From contig JABMCL010001376.1 of the NCBI GenBank assembly GCA_018857735.1, forward strand, positions 212,501-276,500: a DNA stretch of 64,000 nt, read 5' to 3'. Position 1 is the first letter of the stretch. The number at the start of each line of letters is the position of its first letter. Positions 11,792-24,397 of this stretch are shown here, piece by piece. The stretch comes from Alviniconcha marisindica (lineage: Eukaryota; Mollusca; Gastropoda; Provannidae). The notes beneath the pieces are model-generated. The model was given only the letters and a program-made list of their open reading frames with translations, had not been told where the DNA came from and searched no databases. The translations under genes and the position numbers were made by a program.

Positions 11792-14700
11792 GTATTTTTG
11801 TTGTTGCATATATATATACACTAAGTAGTCTTGTTTGTTGCTTCCACACAGTCTTGACGTGCTGGCAACCATGCACGTGGACACGGAACTGGAGCAAGAG
11901 CAGAACAATGCCGCCATCCAGACCAGCCTGCTGCTGATCCAGGGGTTGCGTCACAACAGCGACATCAGCAAGCAGACGGAGGACCGGGTGGTGGCCAACT
12001 TCAACAACAACATGAAGGATCTGGAGAAGAAGCTGGACGTAGAGTACAAGAAGGAGCTGGAGGTGGTCTACACAGACCTCAGCGCCAAAAACAAGGTGAC
12101 CTCCATGTGCTGAACAAAAAGAGCATGACCTGAAACAGAACGAGGCCCGGAGTGGTCGTGCAGCATCAACGCACAAGGGAGTTAAGTAGCACTTGAAAGA
12201 CATCGCAGAAATACAACAACAAAGACCTGAGTTGCCTGCGGTACTCTCACCTGGCATGCCTATTTATTTACTCGCATGCCAGGTAGTTGCCATAGGCAAC
12301 TCAGGTCGTTGTTGTGTTTGCGTGACATCTTTTGGTGCTAATTAACTCCTTTGTGGGCTGCAAAAAAGCTTCTTCCTTTTCTAGCAAATGAAAAATGCAA
12401 TGACCACAATTGAAAAGGGATCCAGAGAGACTTAGGTGTATGTGTTTTTTTTTTTGGGGGGGGGGGGTGTACTTCTTGTCGGAATTGTACAGAATAAAGG
12501 CAAGTGGAAAATTATGGTTGTTGAAGGAGCATTGGTCAGAACAATTCACCTGTTGAGCTTGGGGGTTCGTTTATGATTTGACATAAACCTTGATTGGTGT
12601 CCTAGCATTCATTGTTAAGATTATACACAAAGTAGTTAAGCACTGTGACATCCTGAGGGAGAATATATTATGGGTGTTATTTAAGTGAGAGCTTTGAAAC
12701 TGCATGTTGATAATCTCTCTTAGGCTTTAGTCATTCACATTTTGCAAACTTTGTTTTTGTTTGTTGACTGCAAATAAGTTGTTGTTGTTTTTTGTTTTGT
12801 TTTTTAAATAAATTTCTTATTATTATCGGTGCAATTTGCTGACACATGTTGCTAGCATGATAATTGTAAGATCAGTCTAATATCACTCCTGTGAAAAGAC
12901 TGATAAAAAAGAAAGAAGGAGAAAAGTCCATTTTCAGTTCTTTCTACTTCTTTTTAAAAATTTTTTTTTTTTAAAGTGAGTTATATGGGCATTTGTTTTT
13001 CAAAAAATGTTTTTTGTTGTAGTGTGATGTGGTGTGAAATGCAGACCTGTTTTGCTTCAGGAAAAACTGGCTGAGCTGATGCAGAAGCATCGCCGGCAAA
13101 AGCAGCAGGCCATCACCTTGACCAAGGAACTTCCTGAGAAGGTTTGTCAACAGGGATGCTGATCTTTTCCTTCGTCTACAGCCACAATGCGGCCCAGGCA
13201 GAGCGTTGAGAAACGCTCACTGATCACACTGTCACTTTGATGGGTCTCACTTGACAAAAAACAAATACACACACACACACAACTACTACACTCAATGAAT
13301 TTGAAATCCCTGCTGGTGTTTTCAGGTTCCCCCCCCCCGACTTGAGTGTCGTTTCTTAGGAACAAACCTTTGCCAGTACAACCTTAGTCGTCACTGATAT
13401 GTTACTTTTGCCAGAAGTTTAACTTTTGTGCACCTCAGGCTTTAGGGGCAGCTCCTAAGCTGAGCAACTCCTTTAATGATGCTTACTGGGCGGTTCAGTG
13501 AAGCTGGTTTCCACAAGTAAATGCCCTTTGTAATCTTTCGCACAAGAAGTCGCGAGAGGTCGCAGCGTCACTTCCAGGCCGATTTCTGAGTAGGCGTTGC
13601 TTCACGCTGTGTATAACAAGGGAAGTTGAACCTAGAACTGCGAAGCAGTACAAATGCCATCACTGTTGCAGTTGCAAAAATTACCGGGAAAGGGGATGGA
13701 GGGTGGAAAAAAGGTCTTTGCATCATTTTTTGGCTGACCAGAAGATTGCGAGTGCATGGAAAAAAAGCGTTTTGGGTCATCCTATAGCACAGACAACAAG
13801 TTATTGCTTGTTTCCAGACACATTCTGACTACAGGCCTCCAAAAATGTCTTTAAAGTTGGCAGTGTAAAATTCGCAAATTCACTGTCACCCACCTTCCAT
13901 TGTGAAGAAAGTACGCACTGGAAGTAAAAGCAGCCAAGGGACTTAAGCAATGCCGGGCCAAAGTCAAGGGAGTTAACAACCTCACCAGAACCGCCTAATA
14001 AATACAGTGTTAATGCACTGAAACATACTGGAAGTTGCAGCTTTTTTTAAATGATGTATACAGTGCTAATGCACTGAGGAAGGGTTTATGTATGAGAAGA
14101 GTTTTGAAATGTGCATTGGCTTTATGACAGAGAGTTTTATTGTGCTCAGATGACCCTGTATGGTTGACAGAATGTTAAAATCCAGTTACTGACTGGCCAG
14201 GAGTGACACAATTACGAGCTACTGGACTTTTTGTACCTGTCATTCTGTTCACGCCAGGAGCAACACAATTACCAAATAGCTGACTTTTCGTACCTGTCAT
14301 TCTGTTTATGTCAGGAGCAACACAATTACCAGCTAGCTGACTTTTCGTACCTGTCATTCTGTTCGCTCCAGGAGCGACAAAATTACCAGCTAGCTGACTT
14401 TTCGTACATGTCATTCTGTTCACACCAGGAGCGACAAAGCCTGCTGAAGATGATCGACCAACAACAAGAGATGGAAGAAAATGAGCTGACCTTCACCCTG
14501 TCTTTGGAGCAGAATGAAGAGGCAGAGAAACTGAGGAAGGTAAGAATCTCTTGTCGAGTCTTGGCGTAAAGGAACCCTTCACCAAACGGCACTGCTCGTT
14601 TATACCTGTTTTTTGTTGTTGTGTTTTTTGGAATGGATTTCCCCTCACGAAAGGCCTTGCTTCTTAGAGACCACACCTCTCATAAGAACACATTTTTTGA

Positions 14701-16077
14701 GTCTTAGCGTAAAATAACCCTTCACCATAGAGCACTTCTCTTTTTATTTTAAATGCCACTCTTTTCATTTTGGGAGCAGTCTTTCATTGGTGGTTCCATG
14801 TACTTGCACTGTCAGATTACCAAATATGAAGGAACCCTTCACCATAGAGCACTGCTCTTTTTATTTTAAATGCCACTCTTTTCATTTTGGGAGCAGTCTT
14901 TCATTGGTGGTTCCATGTACTTGCACTGTCAGATAGGTTTTTTTCCTCCTCTGTGCAGGCTACGCCGTATGCTTATGACCCCTGACATGGTGCATTTAAC
15001 AGTACAGATTACAGTGCTTAATGTTCCTAATCATTTCCTGTGGCCCATTCACACAGCCTGGCAGGTTTCCGTCTCTTTTCATTACCTGATCTGGTAGGTT
15101 TCCCCCTCTTTTCGTTACTTGACTAGGTAGGTTGCTCTCTTTTCTCATTACTCGACCTGGTAGGTTTCTTTCTCTCTCTCCATTACTCAACCTGGTAGGT
15201 TTCTCTCTCTTTTTGTTACATGACCTGGTAGGTTTCTCTCTCTTTTTGGTACATGACCTGGTAGGTTTCTCTCTCTTTTTGGTACATGACCTGGTAGGTT
15301 TCTCTCTCTTTTTGTTACCTGACCTGGTGGGTTTTCCCTCTCTCTTTTCGTTACTGACCTGGTAGGTTCTCTCTCTTTTCATTACCAGCCTGGTTGGTTT
15401 CTCTCTCTTTTCATTACCTGACCTGGTAGGTTTCTCTCTCTTTTCATTACTCAGCCTGGTTGGTTTCTCTCTCTTTTCGTTACCTGACCAGGTAGGTTTC
15501 TCTCTCTTTTCATTACTCAACCTGGCTGGTTTCTCTCTCTTTTCGTAACTCAACCTGGTTGGTTTCTCTCTCTTTTCGTTACCTGACCTGGTAGGTTTCT
15601 CTCTCTTTTCGTTACCTGACCTGATAGGTTTCTCTTTTTTGTTTCTTTACTTAACCTTGTTTACTTAACCTTGTAGGTTTCCCTCTCATTTCGTTACGGG
15701 CAAAAGGGGCATGTGAGTCAGTGTCCCCTGTTTCCGCTCTGCAGGAGTTTGCCATCCGCAAGAGGATGGGGATCAAGGAGCTGCAGCAGGGTATGATGTC
15801 GGAGGTCATCACTCAAGGTCAGCTGCAAGCAGAGCAGGCCGACTGGCTGATCAAGGAGCACAAGAAGCAGCAGGAGGGCGTGCATCGGATGTACGATGAG
15901 GAAATCTCACGCCAGCGCATGGTGCTGGAGGAAAAGCTTGCAAGGCGCAGGGCTCTTGCTCAGGCCAGCGTAAGTGTGTGTGTGAGTGTGGGTGTGTGTG
16001 TGTCTGTCTGTCTCTCTGTGAGTGTGTGTGTGTGTGTCTGTCTGTCTGTCTCTGTGTGTGAGTGAGTGTCTGTCTGC

Positions 16078-16119
<42 letters not shown>

Positions 16120-16398
16120 GTGAGTGAGTGTGTGTGTGTGTGTGTGTTTTGGTCCTGAGCATGTGTGTGTGTGTGTGTGTGCTGGTTTTGAGCATGTGTG
16201 TGTGTGTTTTGGTCCTGAGCATGTGTGTGTGTGTGTGTGTGTGTGTGTTTGATGTGTGTGTGTTTTGGTCTGAGCATGTGTGTGTGTGTGTGTGTATGTG
16301 CTGGTTTGAGCATGTGTGTGTGTGTTGGTGTGTGTGTGTGTGTGTGTGTTGTATGTGCTGGTTTTGAGCATGTTGTGTGTTGTGGTGCGCTAGATGTG

Positions 16399-16440
<42 letters not shown>

Positions 16441-16475
16441 TGGTTTTGAGCATGTGTGTGTGTTTTGGTCCTGAG

Positions 16476-16544
<69 letters not shown>

Positions 16545-16582
16545 GTTTTGAGCATGTGTGTGTGTGTTTTGGTCCTAGCATG

Positions 16583-16641
<59 letters not shown>

Positions 16642-16854
16642 GTGTGTGTGTGTTTGTAGCATGTGTGTGTGTGTGTTGGTCTGTGTGTGTGTGGTGGTTG
16701 AGCATGTGTGTGTGTGTGTGTGTTGTGTTGATGTGTGTGTGTGTGTGGTTTGAGCATGTGTGGTGTGTTTGGTCTGAGCATGTGTGTGTGTGTGTGTATG
16801 TGCTGGTTTTGAGCATGTGTGTGTGTGTTTGGTCCTGAGCATGTGTGTGTGTGT

Positions 16855-16892
<38 letters not shown>

Positions 16893-17745
16893 TGTGCTGG
16901 TTTTGAGCATATGTGTGTGTGTGTGTTGGCACTGAGCATGTGTGTGTTGGTTCTGAACATGGGTGTGTGTGTGTGTGTTGGTCCTGAGTGTGTGGGTTTG
17001 TGCCTTTCTTGCACAGGCCAGAATAAATATGTGTTAGTCTTGAGAATGTGTGGGTGTGTCTGCCTTGCGCAGGTCAGCTCAGATGTGTTGGTCATTACTG
17101 TGTGGCTTTGTGTCTGTCTCTGTCTGTCTTGCACAGGCCAGAATAAGCATGTGTTGGTCTTGAGAGTATGTGGGTGTGTCTGTCTTGCGCAGGTCAGCTC
17201 AAATGTGTGCTGGTCATCAGTATGTCACTATGAGGCTTTGTGTCTGTCTCTGTCTGTCTTGCAGTGGCCAGAATAAGTATGTGTTGGTCTTAAGTGTGAA
17301 TGTGTCTGTCTTGCACAGGCCAGAATAAGTATGTGTCTTGCACAGGTCAGAATAAGTATGTGTTGGTCTTAAGTGTGAATTTGGCTGTCTTGCACAGGAA
17401 ATAATAAGTGTTACAAGCTCATTTAAGTGTTGTTTTATGTGTCTGTTCTAGTTGATACTTCCATCTCAACATTTCTAAACTGTTTTGTTTTTGCATGTTT
17501 GTGTGATGTTTGCTTAGGATGCTTGTTTTATTTTTCTCATCCACTGTCTGTTGATCTGAAGGTTATGTGGGTGGTCCTGTATCTGTCATGATATTTTCGC
17601 GCGACTGTTTTCAGGAAACCCAGGAAGATGACACCAATGAAAACCTGAACCTGACAGCCAGTCACATTGTGGGCTTTTTGCAGAAGGGTAGAAAGTAAGT
17701 TTAGTTGCTTGTCATTAGACTACTGTCTGATGATGAAGTAGCCTC

Positions 17746-17776
<31 letters not shown>

Positions 17777-20700
17777 GTGTGCAAAGTGTGTCTGTGTGTG
17801 TAGTGTGTATGTGTATCATGTGTTTGTGTGTGTATGGTGTGTGTGTATTGTGTGTGTGTTTGAAAGAGATAGGTAATTTGGTGTTTTACGCCCAGTTTGG
17901 TTACGCCCGAGTTTGGTTATATCAGGGTGAAAGAGAGAGGGAAGGTGGGTGACTGCAAACCATGATGTATATTAATGGTGTGTGTGTGTGAGAGAGAGAG
18001 AGAGAGGGAGAAAGGAAGCAGGAGAATGCAAATTTTTGAAGAGAAGCAAATTGCTGAAACATTGTGCTTCCAAATTTGTTGTTAACAATACTGTGTAAGA
18101 GGCTTCAGTTCAGTTGTGTTTTTGTGTGTGTGTGTGTTTCATTCCAGAAATGGCGTGATAACAACAGAGCAGTCAGAAGAGTGGATTGAGGAAATGAAGG
18201 CCAGAGCACTGGCAGTGAAGACAGACATGGAGACTGCAAATGAAACCCGGGTGACAGAACTGCACAAGAAGCTGTCGCAGGCAAAAATCACTCTGCTCAA
18301 CGACCTGGTAGGTTTCTCTCTTTGTATGACTTGATCTGGTAGGTTTCTCTCTTTGTATGACTTGATCTGGTAGGTTTCTCTCTTTGTATGACTTGATCTG
18401 GTAGGTTTCTCAATTTGTATGACTTGATCTGGTAGGTTTCTCTCTTTGTATGACTTGATCTGGTAGGTTTCTCTCTTGGTATGACTTGATCTGGAAAGGT
18501 TTCTCTCTTGGTATGACTTGATCTGGTAGGTTTCTCTCTTGGTATGACTTGATCTGGTAGGTTTCTCTCTTGGTATGACTTGATCTGGTAGGTTTCTCTC
18601 TTTGTATGACTTGATCTGGTAGGTTTCTCTCTTTGTATGACTTGATCTGGTAGGTTTCTCTCTTTGTATGACTTGATCTGGTAGGTTTCTCTCTTTGTAT
18701 GACTTGATCTGGTGGGTTTCTCTCTTTGTATGACTTGATCTGGTAGGTTTCTCTCTCTCTCTCTTTTTTTTACTTGACCTTGTAGGTTTCTCTCTCTTTT
18801 TATTATTTGACCTGGTAGGTTTCTCTCTTTTTATTACTTGACGTGGTGGGTTTCTCTTTTTATTATTGGACCTGGTAGGTTTTTTCTCATCTTATTACTT
18901 CACCTGGCAGGTTTCTCTTGTCCTACTACTTGACCTGGCAGGTTTCTCTCATCTTATTACTTCACCTGGCAGGTTTCTCTTGTCCTATTACATGATTTGG
19001 CAGGTTTCTCTCATCTTATTACTTCACCTGGCAGGTTTCTCTTGTCCTATTACATGATTTGGCAGGTTTCTCTCATCTTATTTACTTCACCTGGCAGGTT
19101 TCTCTTGTCCTGTTACTTGACCTGGTACATGTCTCTCATCTTATTACTTGACGTGGTAGATTTCTCTTTTCATTATTCCTGTGCTTCTCTGAGGGGTCAG
19201 GTGGTGTGTGAGCAGTGAAAGACACTATCCCTCTGAGATTTGAATTGAAAATAACTCCTCAAATGCTTGGAACAGGTGGAGAGAAAAAAAGGTTCCTTTA
19301 AAGCACCGGACTCTGAAAATGCTGGAACTTTGGGTCCCCTTACCTGGGGAAAGGCACAGCAGCTGTGAGAGCAGTGCTACCCATTCTTATCAGTGTGTGC
19401 TGTATTTTCATATGTCCAAACAATGTATTTGGGATTTTTAACATGCGCACAGATATTGATGCGTGTGGTTGCACAGGGGGAGCAGTACAAACACCGCAAG
19501 ATTCTGCACTGAAAATTGACCAGGTGAAAAATCCCTTGCGGCACCAGGGACTCGAACCCATGTCAGTATTGCACCTGGCTTTTCAGTCAGACACTCTACC
19601 AGCTGAACTATCCCTGCTGCAGAAAATTACTGCATGTGGGGGCACTAAAAAGAGGCACGCAGTGGAGGTGCATCAGTTCATCAACAACAGCGACAGTGCC
19701 TGTGGTCATGCAGAATTGCTTCTAATGTCTTGTTCATTGGTTGGTTTGCGGGAACCCTATTCAGATTAACCATATCCATAACAAAATGGTCGTATGTCAT
19801 GCAGAAAAAGAAGCACGTGGCAGAGGTGCAGGAATACCTCAACAACAGCAAAACACTGCAGTCGCAGGGCCCCGTGGGTAAGTTAACAATAATAATGAAA
19901 TAACTATAGGGTGCAAAGCTGTAGCGTAAAATACAGCTGAGCTCATTCCATACACATGCACGCATTCATGCATGCACACACACAAACATAATAATAATAA
20001 TGAAATAATTTTAAGGTGCGAACCTGTAGCATAAAATACAGTTTAGCTCATTACACACACACACATGCACGCATTCATGCATGCACACACACAAACATAA
20101 TAATAATAAGGAAATAATTTTAAGGTTCAAACCTATAGCGTAAAATATAGCTTAGCTCATTACACACACACACATGCACGCATTCATGCATGCACGCACA
20201 AACATAATAATAATAATGAAATAATTTTAAGGTGCGAACCTGTAGCATAAAATACAATTTAGCTCATTACACACACACATGCACACATTCATGCATGCAC
20301 ACACAAAGCACATCAGTCAACTAAGATAAGAAGTTGAGGAGATAGAGAGTTTGCTAGTGGTAGCAGGATGTAAACAGATAGGTATTCAGAGTGGTTTTAG
20401 ATGCAGTGGTTGACTGAATGTGTCTTATTTCACAAGGCAAGGAATTCTGGATGGATGGAGCAGTATCCAAAAAAAATTGTCTTACTCTTTCAGCAGTTTT
20501 CTACTGTCTTTACCTGATATCTTACATTAATTTTTTTAATTTTTTGCCAAAAACAGGTGGAGAAGAAATGAAATCTATGTTTTGTCTTAATCTTTCAGCA
20601 GTTTTCTACTGTCTTTACCTGATATCTTACCTTTTTTGTTTGTTGTTGTTGCCAAAAACAGGTGTAGAAGAAATTAAATCAGTGTTAATGCTTCACTAAA

Positions 20701-23700
20701 ACATCTCTGAAATGAAGAAGAATTTGGCTGCAACTTTTCCATTTGTCTCCACCACCCCCAGTCACGACGTAGAGAAGGAGGGTCTTCACAACACACATGA
20801 AAAGAACAAACGTAACCAGGATGATAAACTTAAGGTACCCACACCAGGCATTGTAAACATGTGGAGGGTGATGTGCCTGCTGAAACTGATATTGCAGACT
20901 CCACAGTTCAGTGTTGCCTTCAGTGCGTGGGACCAGCTTTCACATGGGGTTTATTTTTGATGTGTGTGTTTTTCCCTGTCATTTCCCCACAGACCCAGTG
21001 TCCTATGCGGAGGGCCTGCTGAAGCTTAAGTCTCAGACTCCACAGTTCACAGTCTCGCTTTCAGTGTGCGGGACCAGCTTTCACGTTGGGTTTATTTCTG
21101 GCGTGTGTGTTTTTCTGTCATTTACCCACAAATGCAGAAGTCCTGCTAAAACTGAAGTCTCAGACTCCACAGTTCACAGTCTCGCTTTTAGTGCATGGGA
21201 CCAGCTTTCACATGGGGTTTATTTTTGATGTGTGTGTTTTTCCCTGTCATTTCCCCCACAGACCCAGTGTCCTATGCGGAGGGCCTGCTGAAGCTGAAGT
21301 CGCAGCACCGGCTGGAGCAGGCCAACCTTGAGAACCAGCTGGATGGCGAGCATGCCAAGCAGCTGGCGCAGTTGCGGGAGCAGCTGGTGGAAGGCGCCGA
21401 GGGCAAGCTGAGTGAGGTGGAGAGGGAGACCATCCAGAGACTGCAGGCAGAAGGTCAGTGTCACAGCCTCTTTGGGGTTTTGTTGTTGTTGTTTGTTCTC
21501 CCGTTTTCTTTTTCTTCTTTTTTGAGGTCAGCATCACGGCCTTTTCTTCTTCTTTTTTCTTTTCTTTTTTTCTTTTTTGAGGTCAGTAGCATTGCCTCGT
21601 CTTTTTGTGTGTTTTTTCGCTTCTCTCTTTTTTTAACATCAGCACCACAGCCTCTTTTTTTCTTCTTTTTCTTTTTTTCTTTTGCGGTCAGCATCACAGC
21701 CTCTTCTTTTTCTTCTTCTTTTTCTTGTTTTTTTTTTTTCTTCTCTTTTTTTTCTTTGTTGAGGTCAGCATCACAGTCTCTGTTTACTTTATTCTTTTCT
21801 TTTTTAACACACACACAAAAAACTAAAACATTACATTGACAAGAGAGATACATATGTTCATAATACAGCGGCACAAGCTCTGTGCAGGAGTCCAGATTTA
21901 ATGGAGGGGGTGGAAGGGTAGCATGCCGGAGTCAGGATGGGACCTAAGGTTGGGTAGTCTATTACTGTCTTTGAACACTGCCCCCCCCCCCCCCCCCCCC
22001 CCCCCACCCCCAACCATTCCTTCAGTACTATGGCTTGAGTCAAGGAGATACAGGGATGGTCAGTCCAGAGTAGATCAGTAAGGATATGAAATCATTTCCA
22101 TTTCAAAGCACATGGTCGTAAGATGCAGGCTGAGAAAGATATCATGCAGGTTTCGTCTTCAGCACAGTTTATAGACTGACACATACGATCGGCATTGGGA
22201 TTGGAGAGAGTAATAATGTCCGTTGCCTATCGACTCAAAGACATAGTGAACAAAAGTCAATTCATTCATCTTGGGTATTTAAAGGCAGGTATGAACTCAT
22301 CTTGGGCACTCTTGGGAACTCATCTTGGGACACCCATCCCTAATAAGCCTTATGGTTTCCGTGGATGTTAAACACTATGTTTACTTACTCGTCTTGGGCT
22401 GTTTAAAAGCAGACAACAACAAACAATCAAATCAGTTTGAAATGAACACATTATTCCTGACAAAAATTGAGACCTGTGCAAAGAAAACACATGTACCAGA
22501 TCTTATTACAGTACCAGTGTTAATTTCCACTTTATTTTCTCATTATTGCTTTTATCCATTCTCTTTGTTGTCATGATCATTGTTTTCAATGGTTCCTAGG
22601 GATGACGGAGAAGGTTGTGGCTACCCTGATGAAGAAACATGAGGCAGAAAAGGAGGGTCTTCGCAACACCCATGAAAAGAACAGACGTAACCAGGATGAT
22701 AAACTTAAGGTACGGACACCAGGCATCTTAAACATGTAGAGGGTGACGTGGCTATAAAAGTAAGGAGGTAAAGTTAAAGTCATTGTGTGAGCCAGTTTGG
22801 CCTAGCGGTAAGGCATTAGGTTGGTAAGCGGAAGGACTTCGGTTCGATACCGCTTCGGCTCTCCTTTCTCTTCAATAAGGTTGTGGTTTGTGGACACTGT
22901 CCTGTGACTTTGTCCATCACTTCCTACTGAAACATTAAAATGGCTCTCATTGCTGCCCATCTTAATGCAGGAATCATTCTGGTGGTGACAGTGTAGCGAT
23001 AGGTATATAATCTCCCTCTCCCCCCACCTCCATACCCCTTTCCCCCCCACCTTCTCCCCGTCCCTAATAAGCCGTACGGTTTCTGTGGACATTAAGCATC
23101 ATGTTTACTTACTTAAAGTCATTGTTCCTCTGCACAGAAAAAAATGGCATACCAAGCTAGCAATAATTTGCATTCCTTCTTATGGTCCAACCATTTACAT
23201 TCCATCTTACGGCCTAACAGTTAACGTTCCTTCTTATGGCCTAACAGTTTACATAAGGGCTATAAACTGCTAGGCCATAAGAATGAACGTAAATTGCTGG
23301 GTCATAAGAAGGAATATGACCTGTTGGACCATAACAAAAAGGGGAGGTAAATTGCTGGGTCATAAGGAGGAAGGTAGACACCAGGCATCTTCTTATGACC
23401 TAACAATTCACAATCCCTCTTGTGGCTGAACAATTTACTTTCCTACTTATGGCCTAAAAATTTACATTCCTTTTATGGCCTAACAATTTACATTCCTTCT
23501 TATAGCCTAACAATTGACTTCCACCTGGAAGATGGGCTGGTGCTGACTTGCTGATGGCTATCTGAGATATAGGTGTGCTATTTGAGATACAGGGGTGACC
23601 TGGAAGATGGGATGGTGCTGACTTGTTGATGGCTATTTGCAGGAGGAACTGGCTCGCAGGCGAAGGGAGTGGAACGAGAGACGTGAGAAGGAGCGTCAGG

Positions 23701-24008
23701 AACAGGAAGATCTGCGGGAGCACGAGGCCGAAGTTGTGGAGTGAGTCGCTTTGATTGTGGAGCCTTGCCTCTCGATTGTTGTAGAGCTGTGCTTTAGGGG
23801 TAGGGGAAGTGTCACAGTTGTTGGCTTCCCAAATATGCTTCAGTAATTCTCATGGAGGTGTGATATGTAACATTTTAACCTCTTTCTTGTATAGATAAAC
23901 ACTGTGCAGATTACCACCCTGTGTCACATATGTGCTTACACACACCTGCACACAGAGCACATACATGCATAGATATACATGCACTCTGTGTGTGTGTGGG
24001 GTGGTGGT

Positions 24009-24101
<93 letters not shown>

Positions 24102-24363
24102 TGCATCCATCATGTATTTTACATTTCAACTGTTCCTTTGTCATTTGTTCACAGACAGCTGGTGAACAGTCAGGTGTCCATGTCAGAAGCTGAGAGAGAC
24201 AGGATCATGAAGGAACATGAGAAACAGATGGTGCTGATGGAAAACAGGTGTGGCCATTGAAAACCTGTTGATGTTGCTTGATCAGTATCTCAAAGTTGCC
24301 TTTTGTGTGTTTGTGTGTCTGTGGGTGCATGTGTGCGTGCGTGTGTGTGTCTGTGTGTGTCTG

Positions 24364-24397
<34 letters not shown>

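Noticed and set aside
14996..15553. 185-residue minus-strand frame with EKREKPTR repeats
   Set aside because: Antisense of the CCTGGTAGGTTTCTCTC minisatellite.
15851..17134. 427-residue and other long His/Thr open frames across the (CA/TG)n tract
   Set aside because: They are translations of dinucleotide repeats. The only true coding part is EVC2 exon 13 on the other strand.
19535..19616. A tRNA gene on the minus strand
   Set aside because: A and B boxes are present, but the stems mispair and a non-tRNA body follows, so it is a SINE head. The same reasoning applies to 22783-22870 and 55384-55445.
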